This document shows, one piece after another, positions 1 through 6,214 of a stretch of 6,326 bases of DNA (positions within the stretch are counted from its first letter, which is position 1; each line of letters begins with the position of its first letter). The notes under the pieces were generated by a model that was not told where the DNA came from, ran no database searches, and saw nothing but the letters and a program-made list of their open reading frames with translations. A program made the translations under genes and the position numbers. The DNA is from an uncultured Eubacteriales bacterium. Its GTDB lineage: Bacteria > Bacillota > Clostridia > Christensenellales > UBA1242. The DNA lies in contig CARFEX010000055.1 in assembly GCA_948971535.1 (NCBI GenBank), positions 1 to 6,326 on the forward strand, written 5' to 3'.

Positions 1-1190
1 AAGTTAGAATAGGATTAAATGAAGATGTTTTAAGTATGCTTGATTGTGGTGATTTGGAAAAAGAACTTTATTCATATTTAAATAGACATTTTATCGCTAA
101 CTTTGATATAAAATTGGTTGAAATAAACGAACATTTGCCAGAGGAAATTGAAGCAGATGATATTATTCCTATCGCACAAAATCGAGTGGAGAGATATCAG
201 GTGGAAATCGTTGAAAAATTGATTGGTGAAGATATAGCTCCCAAACCTGAGTATATAAAAAATATCAAAAAACCAAAAACTTCAGTAATACTCGCAGGAC
301 TTATTTCGTCTTATACTCAAAAATCTTTTATTTCAAAAAAAGGCAAAACAATAGGTCAGCAAAGGTACTATTATTCATTTGTACTTAACGATGGTGCGCA
401 AATAGAATGTATATATTTTTGTGGCAAATCAAACCTTAGCAAAATGGAAACTCTTGCCGATAATACTATGATAGTTTGTGTAGGTGACGTAGAAAAGGGA
501 CTTAGCGGAAAACTTACATACAAAATAAAAAAAATTTCACTTTGTATACCAAAAAAAGTTGAAATAATTGAACAAGAAAAAACATTTTCACCAGCAAAAC
601 ACAAGCAAGTTGCAGAAATAGTACCAATACAAATTTCAGCACAATCAAATTTATTTGAAGAAAAAGTGTTATATAACGACACAATCATGAAAAATACAAT
701 AGTGGTATTTGACATAGAAACTACAGGTCTAGACCCAGAAACTTGTGAAATAACAGAGATAGGCGGTGTAAAAATTGAGAATGGTAAAATCAAAGAAAGG
801 TTTTCATCCTTTGTAAAGCCAAATTCTCCAATTCCAGAAGAGGTGCAAGCCTTAACTCATATAACTAATGAAATGGTTGCATCAGCACCTCCAATAGAAA
901 AGGTGATATATGATTTTTATCTTTGGTCAAAAGACACTGTTCTCAGTGGATATAATATAATCAGTTTCGATATGAAATTTATTAGAAAAGCAGGCAATAA
1001 AATAGGTGTTAAGTTTGAAAATGAACTGCTAGATGCATTTATTATAGCACGCTCATCTGGCATGCGACTTATCAACTTTAAACTAGCAACAGTAGTAAAT
1101 GCATTAGGTTTAACTTTAGAAGGTGCGCATAGAGCCTATAACGATGCACATGCAACTGCCCAAGTTCTTCTTGCACTTTCAAAAAAATAA
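1..1190 (+). CDS. PolC-derived OB-fold/DEDDh 3'-5' exonuclease, 5' end cut by window edge
   Basis: Probable DNA-acting 3'-5' exonuclease descended from replicative polymerase PolC. The frame is open to the left edge (VRIGLNEDVLS precedes the ATG at 36, which has no SD), so the true start lies outside. Numbering from that ATG: residues 1-80 resemble the second PolC N-terminal domain; 81-175 resemble the PolC OB fold, preceded by a PolC-like LIGEDIAPKPEYIKNI linker; 222-384 form a DnaQ-like exonuclease with Exo I DIETTGL (D226, E228), Exo II SGYNIISFD (D312) and Exo III HRAYND (H365, D370). All catalytic residues of a DEDDh enzyme are present. The protein ends about ten residues after Exo III, so the PHP, palm, fingers and tau-binding parts of PolC (about 1,440 residues in B. 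subtilis) are missing. A true polC frameshift is unlikely because only a promoter and rimP follow. Family assignment of the exonuclease is firm; PolC descent rests on alignment from memory. Proofreading, repair or another role cannot be decided here. Confidence 0.85.
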   Translation, partial: VRIGLNEDVLSMLDCGDLEKELYSYLNRHFIANFDIKLVEINEHLPEEIEADDIIPIAQNRVERYQVEIVEKLIGEDIAPKPEYIKNIKKPKTSVILAGLISSYTQKSFISKKGKTIGQQRYYYSFVLNDGAQIECIYFCGKSNLSKMETLADNTMIVCVGDVEKGLSGKLTYKIKKISLCIPKKVEIIEQEKTFSPAKHKQVAEIVPIQISAQSNLFEEKVLYNDTIMKNTIVVFDIETTGLDPETCEITEIGGVKIENGKIKERFSSFVKPNSPIPEEVQALTHITNEMVASAPPIEKVIYDFYLWSKDTVLSGYNIISFDMKFIRKAGNKIGVKFENELLDAFIIARSSGMRLINFKLATVVNALGLTLEGAHRAYNDAHATAQVLLALSKK

Positions 1191-1255
1191 CGTAAAGTAA
1201 AATTAATATAAAATATAATATATTTATAAAAAATAAAAAATAATTTGAATAATCC

Positions 1256-1284
1256 TTGATTTTTATTTTAAGCTTTGTTATAAT
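1256..1284 (+). promoter_or_regulatory. Sigma-A promoter of the rimP-nusA-infB operon
   Basis: The -35 element is TTGATT (1256-1261) and the -10 element is a perfect TATAAT (1279-1284), separated by exactly 17 bp. A TG at 1276-1277 gives an extended -10 (TGTTATAAT). Transcription should start near 1290-1292, leaving a leader of about 68 nt before the TTG start of rimP. It separates the upstream exonuclease gene from the operon. I see no U-tract terminator between them, so read-through from upstream is possible. Confidence 0.85.
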
Positions 1285-1301
1285 AAAGATGACTAGTTGA
1301 T

Positions 1302-1352
1302 GTGGGGAGTGAGCAAAAATGTTCACTCCCTGCTTCATAAGTAAAGGGAGGT
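1302..1352 (+). promoter_or_regulatory. Structured 5' leader of rimP: strong hairpin followed by SD
   Basis: The 5' arm 1305-1314 (GGGAGTGAGC) pairs with 1321-1330 (GTTCACTCCC) over ten positions, one a G.U, around a six-base AAAAAT loop. Three more pairs (two wobble) extend the stem to 1302/1333. There is no U-tract after it, so it is not an intrinsic terminator. The 3' arm plus one base, CTCCCT (1326-1331), is also complementary to AGGGAG (1345-1350) inside the rimP SD, so an alternative SD-masking fold exists. The main stem is far stronger, so the default fold should leave the SD free. From memory, short GC-rich hairpins upstream of rimP are common in Bacillota; a regulatory role is inference. 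Confidence 0.7.
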
Positions 1353-1361
1353 AATATTTTG
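1343..1361 (+). promoter_or_regulatory. Ribosome binding site and TTG start of rimP
   Basis: AAAGGGAGGT (1343-1352) lies six bases upstream of TTG at 1359-1361. The next in-frame ATG is codon 20, which would remove the first helix of the RimP N-terminal domain, so the TTG is the right start. Confidence 0.85.
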
Positions 1362-1823
1362 GCTGGGAAAGTTAAAACTTTGTGTGAGGAGAAAATAAAT
1401 CCAATAATCGAGCAAATGGGCTATGATGTTATTGAAGTTGAATATGCAAAGAAAACTGATGGAATGAACTTGACATTCTATATCGATAGCGATAAGGGAG
1501 TTGAATTAAATGATTGTGAAAAGGTTTCAAAAACAATCGACCCAATTTTAGATGAACTCAATCCAACAGATGACCAAGCTTATTCGTTAGTAGTAAGTTC
1601 TCCAGGCATAGATAGACCGCTCAAAACTGAAAGAGATTTTAAAAGAAATCTTGGTAAACAAATTTCCATCACATTATTTTCAAAAATTGATGGAAAAAAG
1701 AAGTTTGATGGCGAGTTAAAAAACTATTCCGAAAGTGAAATAACAATCACAAATGTAAAAGGCGAAGATATTACTCTGCAAAGAGAAAAAATTGCACACA
1801 TTGTGCCAATTATAAAATTTTAA
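1359..1823 (+). CDS. rimP: Ribosome maturation factor RimP
   Basis: RimP binds the free 30S subunit in the cytoplasm and assists late 16S folding and S12 assembly. The 154 residues match the usual family length. The N-terminal alpha/beta domain (about 1-85) has GYDVIEVEY at 21-29 and ends in the hallmark SSPGIDRPLK (80-89); the C-terminal SH3-like barrel (about 95-154) follows, with DFKRNLGKQISITL at its start. The start is TTG behind a strong SD. It is the first gene of the operon, 12 nt ahead of nusA, and the nusA SD begins in the rimP stop codon (TAAGGAG, 1821-1827), so translation is probably coupled. Expression should come from the promoter at 1256-1284 and may be influenced by the leader hairpin. 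Nothing in the protein itself is unusual. Confidence 0.95.
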   Translation: MAGKVKTLCEEKINPIIEQMGYDVIEVEYAKKTDGMNLTFYIDSDKGVELNDCEKVSKTIDPILDELNPTDDQAYSLVVSSPGIDRPLKTERDFKRNLGKQISITLFSKIDGKKKFDGELKNYSESEITITNVKGEDITLQREKIAHIVPIIKF

Positions 1824-1835
1824 GGAGAAATAAAA

Positions 1836-3008
1836 ATGATAAATAAAGACTTCTTCCAAGCACTAGACGATTTGGAAAGCGAAAAGAAAATTAATAAGGA
1901 AACATTTATTGAAACACTTGAACAAGCGCTCACATCAGCATACAAAAAAATGTATGGCGAAGCAAAATCAGCATATGTTAAACTTGTTCCAGAAAAGAAC
2001 ACAATCAAAGTTTATTCTTACAAAACTATCGTAAGTGAAGTAACTGACCCTGATAAAGAAATTTCTCTTTCAGAAGCAAGACTTATCAAAAAATCTTTTA
2101 AACTTGGCGACCAAGTGATGAGTGAAGAATCAACCAAAGATTTTGGTCGTATTGCAGCTCAAACAGCTAAACAAGTTGTAATGCAAAAACTTAAAGAAAT
2201 GGAAAGGTCAATTGCTGTTAGTGAACTTGCTGAAAAAGAAGACGAACTTATGACAACAATCGTTAAGCGCATTGATAATGGCACAGTTTATGTTCAACTT
2301 TCAAATTCAAACACAGAGGGAGTAATGCTCCCTAATGACCAAATTCCTGGTGAAAAGTATGTTGTCGGCGAAAGAATTAAAGTTTATGTAAAAAAGATAA
2401 AGGATTCTTTTAAAGGACCTCAAATTCAAGTTACAAGAAGTAATATCGGATTTGTACGTAAACTTTTCGAGCTGGAAATTCCTGAAATAGCAAACGGTGA
2501 TGTGAAAATCAAAAATATATCTCGTGATGCAGGAAATAGAACAAAAGTTGCAGTGTATACTGACAAGCAAAATATTGATTGTATCGGAACATGCGTAGGT
2601 TTTAGAGGTCAAAGAATAGACACAATCGTTTCAGAAATGAATGGCGAAAAAATTGACCTTATTGAATATAGTGAAGACCCACTTGAATATATAGCAAGAG
2701 CTCTCAGTCCAGCACAAGTTCTTTCTGTTGAAACAAATGAAAGCCTTATGAGTTCACGTGTTATTGTTCCTGATGATAAGCTCTCTCTTGCAATCGGAAA
2801 GAGTGGACAAAATGTACGTCTTGCAGCAAGACTTACAGGTTGGAAGATTGAGGTTAAAGCAGAAAGTTCAGTTGCAATAGCAGAAACTCAAACTCAAACA
2901 CCTGAATATGAGCTTACAGAACTAAGTGATGACGATGCCTTCCAAAATCTTGAAGAACTTGAAGAAATTTCGATCGATATGTCAGATGATTTGGAGCCAC
3001 TTGATTAA
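1836..3008 (+). CDS. nusA: Transcription termination/antitermination factor NusA
   Basis: NusA binds RNA polymerase and nascent RNA, enhancing pausing and hairpin-dependent termination and taking part in rRNA antitermination. Domains in the 390 residues: RNAP-binding NTD (1-130), S1 (about 134-200, with GTVYVQL and ending QIQVTRS), KH1 (about 201-277, GxxG loop GFRG at 255-258) and KH2 (about 278-345, with VPDDKLSLAIGKSGQNVRLA, GxxG loop GKSG at 321-324). The C-terminal tail (346-390) is strongly acidic (ELSDDDAF, LEELEE, MSDDLEPLD). There are no AR1/AR2 repeats, as is normal for Bacillota rather than Proteobacteria. The tail is somewhat longer than the minimal Bacillus form. The KH1 loop has Phe where other NusA proteins have Pro or Met, a tolerated position. 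The ATG follows AAGGAG by nine bases. The stop lies 12 nt before ylxR. Confidence 0.97.
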   Translation: MINKDFFQALDDLESEKKINKETFIETLEQALTSAYKKMYGEAKSAYVKLVPEKNTIKVYSYKTIVSEVTDPDKEISLSEARLIKKSFKLGDQVMSEESTKDFGRIAAQTAKQVVMQKLKEMERSIAVSELAEKEDELMTTIVKRIDNGTVYVQLSNSNTEGVMLPNDQIPGEKYVVGERIKVYVKKIKDSFKGPQIQVTRSNIGFVRKLFELEIPEIANGDVKIKNISRDAGNRTKVAVYTDKQNIDCIGTCVGFRGQRIDTIVSEMNGEKIDLIEYSEDPLEYIARALSPAQVLSVETNESLMSSRVIVPDDKLSLAIGKSGQNVRLAARLTGWKIEVKAESSVAIAETQTQTPEYELTELSDDDAFQNLEELEEISIDMSDDLEPLD

Positions 3009-3020
3009 TCAGAGGTTAAA

Positions 3021-3281
3021 ATGGAAGAAAGATTAAGAATGTGCGTAGCTTGCCGAGAAATAAAAGAAAAAAAAAATCTTATTAGAATAGTTAAAAATAA
3101 AGAAGGTCAAATATCAATAGACCTTACTGGCAAGAAAAATGGTCGAGGAGCATATATTTGCAAAGAGCAAGAATGCTTTAATAAACTTAAAAAACAAAAG
3201 AGTTTAAATAGGGCATTCAAATGTAATATAGACGAAGAAATCATAAAGTCTTTGGAGGAAGAAATCTTTGGAAAGAGATAA
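3021..3281 (+). CDS. ylxR: YlxR/RnpM family RNA-binding protein (DUF448)
   Basis: Small basic protein of 86 residues, the usual size. The family fingerprint is present: RMCVACREIKEKKNLIRIV from residue 6, then DLTGKKNGRGAYIC (34-47) and a Lys-rich helix KLKKQKSLNRAF (55-66). In B. subtilis the homologue (RnpM) was described as binding and modulating RNase P; other work suggested a nucleoid or regulatory role, so the exact function here is open. Cys8, Cys11, Cys47 and Cys52 form two pairs that could hold a metal, which is my inference. The ATG is preceded by AGAGG (3011-3015). The end overlaps ylxQ by 14 nt and carries the ylxQ SD. An uninterrupted run of ten A (3067-3076) lies in codons 16-19 and would truncate the protein if it slipped. 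Confidence 0.92.
   Translation: MEERLRMCVACREIKEKKNLIRIVKNKEGQISIDLTGKKNGRGAYICKEQECFNKLKKQKSLNRAFKCNIDEEIIKSLEEEIFGKR
3254..3270 (+). promoter_or_regulatory. Ribosome binding site and TTG start of ylxQ, inside ylxR
   Basis: GGAGG (3254-3258) lies nine bases before TTG at 3268-3270, within the last codons of ylxR. The ylxQ frame has a stop at 3244-3246 and no in-frame ATG anywhere in the gene, so a non-ATG start is required. The 14-nt overlap suggests translational coupling to ylxR. Confidence 0.8.
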
Positions 3282-3552
3282 AGCGAAAGGTTATATAAAT
3301 ATCGCACACAAGGCTGGATATCTGATTATCGGAAGTGACAATCTAGATGGTTACGACAAAAAATTATATATAGTCATTCTCGACAAAACCGCAGGAAAAA
3401 ATAGCAAAAAAATAGCATACCGATTAGCAGAAAAAGGTATAGCTGTAAAAGAAATAGATAATCTTGAAGAATTTTCAAGCATAAAAAATTGCAAGATTGT
3501 CGGAGTGAAAAATAAACAAATAAGTGATATATTGCTTGAGCTATTATCATAG
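3268..3552 (+). CDS. ylxQ: YlxQ, L7Ae/L30e-type RNA-binding protein
   Basis: Member of the L7Ae/L30e/Gadd45 fold, whose bacterial members bind kink-turn RNA; the cellular target of YlxQ is not settled. The 94 residues fit the family. Visible landmarks are GYINIAHKAGYLIIG (8-22, the family's LGLAQRAGKLVSG segment), LYIVILDKTAGKNSKKIA (33-50, where TAGKNSKK replaces the usual DASxNTxK RNA-contact stretch) and EKGIAVKEID (55-64). Compared with typical YlxQ, the helix between IGSDNL and the next strand is about three residues shorter and lacks the usual AIRSGKAK pattern. These departures may alter RNA preference, but the fold assignment is supported by the position between ylxR and infB. It starts at TTG inside ylxR and ends with TAG, the only TAG stop seen here. 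Confidence 0.88.
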   Translation: MERDKAKGYINIAHKAGYLIIGSDNLDGYDKKLYIVILDKTAGKNSKKIAYRLAEKGIAVKEIDNLEEFSSIKNCKIVGVKNKQISDILLELLS

Positions 3553-3558
3553 CCTAAA

Positions 3559-3575
3559 AAAGGAGAAAAAATTTG
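3559..3575 (+). promoter_or_regulatory. Ribosome binding site and TTG start of infB
   Basis: AAAGGAG (3559-3565) lies seven bases before TTG at 3573-3575. The first in-frame ATG is codon 306, well inside the IF2 N-terminal conserved domain, so the TTG must serve as start for the full-length protein. Confidence 0.85.
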
Positions 3576-6152
3576 GCTAATCAATTAAACAATCTTAAAA
3601 AAATACACGACTTACAAAAAGAAGGAGTTCTCAATGATGCACTTCGCAATGTTAGAACAGCGAAAGGTAACGTTGATGCTTTTGCCAAACGACTAAATGA
3701 AAGACGTAAAAGTTTGGAACTTTTGGCTCAAAAAGAAGCACAAACAGTTCAAAATGTTGAAACTGTGGCAAAGGTGACAACAGCTTCTATTGAAAATGAA
3801 ACTCAAAAAGCGGTTAATAATGAAAGAAAGCCAGCATTTTCTAATGGTGCTTCTTCACAAAATAATTACAGAAAATTTGAAGAAAATCCAAATCAACGAT
3901 ATAACAATTTTCAACGTAATAATTCTCGTTATGGTGATAATAATCAAAGATTTTCTGAACAAAATCGCAATAATAGTAATAGTTCATTCCGTGAGCGCCG
4001 TGATAATAACAATTTTAGACCAAATGGACAACAAGGTCAAAGACCACAAAATTCTCCTTTTAATAGACCACAACAAGGACAAAATAAAAAGTATGGCTCA
4101 AACAATTTTGTTTCAACCAAAGGTAATAATTTCCGCTCATTTGCTCAAAGTGACGTTAGTGAACTTGAAATTAAATCAGACCGTAACTTTGCATTAAAAA
4201 CCAAAAATGCTCAAAAGCATAATAATTCAAATATAGAAGAGAAGAGAAACTCCTCACTTCGCCGTAATCAACAAAATAGCAAACGTACAAATATCTTTAT
4301 TGGTGAAGACGGTGATATAGAAGAAATCAGCTATGGCTCTAGAAAAAATGTTGTTAAAAAGAAAAAAGAAATAGAAACTAAAGTAGCTCCTGCAATTAAA
4401 CATGCGGTGCTAACTTCTAGAGAAATAGTAATAAAAGATTTTAGCGAAAAAATAGGAAAACCTGTTTCAGATATAGTTAAAAAATTAATGATGCTAGGTA
4501 TCATGGCAACTATTAATTCTACAATAGACTTTGAAACAGCAGAGCTTGTTGCAAGCGATTACGAAATCACACTTGAACTTAAAGCTGATAAGTCATTTGA
4601 AGAAAAGCTTATCGAGACAGCAAGCAATTTCGATGACCAAGATAAACTTGAAAAACGGCCACCAGTTGTAACTGTAATGGGACATGTTGACCATGGTAAA
4701 ACATCACTACTTGATGCTTTCCGCAAAACTAATGTCGTAGCAGGAGAAGCAGGTGGAATAACTCAAAAAATTGGTGCATATCAGATTAGTTTCAATGGTG
4801 AAAAAATCACTTTTATAGACACTCCTGGTCATGCTGCATTCACTGCAATGAGAGCTCGTGGAGCGAAAAGTACTGATATAGCAATTTTGGTTGTAGCAGC
4901 TGATGATGGAATTATGCCTCAAACAATTGAAGCTATTGACCATATCAAAGCAGCAGGTGTTCCAATGATAGTTGCCATAAACAAAATGGATAAACCAGAA
5001 GCAAATCCAGATAGAGTTAAGCAACAACTTACAGAGCATGGAATATTGCCAGAAGAATGGGGTGGAGATGCAATATGCGTGCCTATTTCAGCCAAAACAG
5101 GCATGGGCATGGATGACTTAAAATCAACAATTCTCTTGGTAGCAGAAATGCAAGAATTAAAAGCTAACCCAGAAAAAATGGCAACAGGCGTTGTAATAGA
5201 AGCCGAACTTGATAAAAATAGAGGCCCAGTTGCAACAGTACTTGTACAAAATGGAACTCTCCATGTAGGTGATTCTATAATGTCAGGCTTGACTTATGGA
5301 AAGGTTAGAGCAATGTTTAATGATGCAGGCAAATCAGTAAAAGTTGCAGGTCCATCAACGCCAGTTTCAGTGCTTGGATTTAATGAAGTACCTTCATCAG
5401 GCGACCAAGTTTATGCTGTTGAAGAAACTCTTTCAAAACAAGTTATTCAAGAAAGAATAGACAAAATCAAAAAGGAAAGAGCAACTCAAAGTTCAGGTGT
5501 TACACTTGATAACTTTATGAATAAGGTTCATGAAGGTACACTTAAAAACCTAAATGTAATCTTGAAAACCGACACAATGGGTTCTGCTGAAGCTGTTAAA
5601 AATGCAATTTTAGTTATAAGAAATGAAGAAGCTAAAGTTAATATAGTACATTGCGGTGCTGGTGCATTGACAGAATCAGATGTAGTTTTAGCACAAACTA
5701 CAGGTTCTATAGTTATTTGTTTCAACCAAAAACCTGTAGCGAAAGCTAAAACATTGGCAGAAAGCTTAAAAGTAGAAATTAAAGAATACAAAATTATTTA
5801 TGAGGTCGTAGATGACATAACATCAGCAATTAATGGAATGATGAGTATCAAATACGAAGAAAAATATATTGGTAATGCAGAAATTCGAGTAGTATTTAAA
5901 TTGTCAACTGCAGGAAAAGTTGCAGGAAGTTATGTAAAAGACGGAAAAATAACTCGTAATGCTATCGCAAAGATAATGCGTGAGGGCGAAGAAATTGGAG
6001 TTACAACTATAGATTCGCTTAAAATAGTTAAGGATGAAAAAGCAGAAGTTGCGAAAGGCTTTGAATGTGGTATAAAATTACATGATAATATAGATTTTAA
6101 GGAAGGCGACATGATAGAATGCTATATTAAAGAGCCAATTAAGAGAGTTTAA
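3573..6152 (+). CDS. infB: Translation initiation factor IF-2
   Basis: GTPase that brings fMet-tRNA to the 30S P site and promotes 50S joining. The protein has 859 residues, within the normal long bacterial range. Order of parts: a helical, charged N-terminus (1-85); an Asn/Gln/Arg-rich disordered stretch (about 90-190); a basic linker; the conserved IF2_N domain (about 283-338); the G domain with G1 GHVDHGKT (370-377), G2 GGIT (394-397), G3 DTPGH (416-420), G4 NKMD (470-473) and G5 SAK (506-508); beta-barrel domain II (about 537-620); C1 (about 655-745); and the fMet-tRNA-binding C2 domain (about 755-859) containing GFECGI (829-834). All GTPase motifs are intact. It starts at TTG 20 nt after ylxQ. 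No in-frame ATG occurs before codon 306, so any shorter IF2 form made by internal initiation, as in E. coli, would need a non-ATG start. Confidence 0.98.
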   Translation: MANQLNNLKKIHDLQKEGVLNDALRNVRTAKGNVDAFAKRLNERRKSLELLAQKEAQTVQNVETVAKVTTASIENETQKAVNNERKPAFSNGASSQNNYRKFEENPNQRYNNFQRNNSRYGDNNQRFSEQNRNNSNSSFRERRDNNNFRPNGQQGQRPQNSPFNRPQQGQNKKYGSNNFVSTKGNNFRSFAQSDVSELEIKSDRNFALKTKNAQKHNNSNIEEKRNSSLRRNQQNSKRTNIFIGEDGDIEEISYGSRKNVVKKKKEIETKVAPAIKHAVLTSREIVIKDFSEKIGKPVSDIVKKLMMLGIMATINSTIDFETAELVASDYEITLELKADKSFEEKLIETASNFDDQDKLEKRPPVVTVMGHVDHGKTSLLDAFRKTNVVAGEAGGITQKIGAYQISFNGEKITFIDTPGHAAFTAMRARGAKSTDIAILVVAADDGIMPQTIEAIDHIKAAGVPMIVAINKMDKPEANPDRVKQQLTEHGILPEEWGGDAICVPISAKTGMGMDDLKSTILLVAEMQELKANPEKMATGVVIEAELDKNRGPVATVLVQNGTLHVGDSIMSGLTYGKVRAMFNDAGKSVKVAGPSTPVSVLGFNEVPSSGDQVYAVEETLSKQVIQERIDKIKKERATQSSGVTLDNFMNKVHEGTLKNLNVILKTDTMGSAEAVKNAILVIRNEEAKVNIVHCGAGALTESDVVLAQTTGSIVICFNQKPVAKAKTLAESLKVEIKEYKIIYEVVDDITSAINGMMSIKYEEKYIGNAEIRVVFKLSTAGKVAGSYVKDGKITRNAIAKIMREGEEIGVTTIDSLKIVKDEKAEVAKGFECGIKLHDNIDFKEGDMIECYIKEPIKRV
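3840..4142 (+). other. Low-complexity Asn/Gln/Arg/aromatic-rich segment of infB
   Basis: Encodes IF2 residues about 90-190. In residues 91-190 I count 26 Asn, 12 Gln, 13 Arg and 13 Phe/Tyr, with few aliphatic residues, for example QRYNNFQRNNSRYGDNNQRF. It is irregular and not a tandem repeat at the DNA level. Disorder is a safe inference. The spacing of Arg and aromatic residues among polar spacers is the composition associated with prion-like or condensate-forming regions. The AAT/CAA-rich DNA also leaves a second frame open (see rejected items). Confidence 0.8.
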
Positions 6153-6158
6153 TTATAT

Positions 6159-6208
6159 AGGGAGGATTATTTTAAAAATATTAAAAATCCTCCTTTATTA
6201 AAAAGGAG
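6159..6208 (+). promoter_or_regulatory. Leader of rbfA with two mutually exclusive hairpins over the SD
   Basis: Hairpin A pairs GGAGGATT (6161-6168) with AATCCTCC (6186-6193), eight Watson-Crick pairs, plus G.U and A-T pairs extending outward to 6159/6195. Hairpin B pairs CTCCTTT (6190-6196) with AAAGGAG (6202-6208), seven perfect pairs around a five-base loop, and would bury the rbfA SD. Both use 6190-6193, so they cannot form together. A leaves the SD open and B closes it. CCTCCTTT (6189-6196) is identical to the anti-SD core at the 3' end of bacterial 16S rRNA. No proper U-tract follows hairpin A, so termination is unlikely. The pairing is seen directly; switching is inference. Confidence 0.6.
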
Positions 6209-6214
6209 ATAAAA

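Noticed and set aside
371..793. 140-codon antisense frame within the exonuclease gene
   Set aside because: It lies wholly opposite the OB and Exo I coding region, whose motifs are unambiguous. There is no promoter or SD support, so it is a shadow frame.
1214..1219. Second TATAAT in the intergenic gap
   Set aside because: No -35-like hexamer lies at a suitable distance upstream; the pair at 1256/1279 is far better.
1207..1228. Imperfect AT-only inverted repeat after the exonuclease gene
   Set aside because: The arms contain only A and T with a bulge, and no U-tract follows. It is too weak for a terminator and expected by chance in such AT-rich sequence.
2598..2609. GFRG loop in NusA KH1 as an unusual change
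   Set aside because: The second position of the GxxG loop varies among functional NusA proteins (Pro, Met), and both glycines and the Arg are kept.
3621..3696. Nested 20-codon ORF (ATG at 3634) with GAAGGAG six bases upstream, inside the start of infB
   Set aside because: The SD-like bases are explained by the IF2 codons for Lys-Glu-Gly, and the peptide (MMHFAMLEQRK...) has no support. Ribosome profiling would be needed to revive it.
3790..4197. 135-codon open frame overlapping infB in another + frame, rich in Ile/Leu/Val
   Set aside because: It lies over the AAT/CAA-rich low-complexity part of infB, where the shifted frame gives ATA/ATT/ATC codons and few stops. It has no SD-like site of note and no recognisable domain, so it is a composition artefact.
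6159..6200. Intrinsic terminator between infB and rbfA
   Set aside because: The stem has a wide AT loop and is followed by TTTATTAAAAAGG rather than a run of T. rbfA is expected to share the operon transcript.
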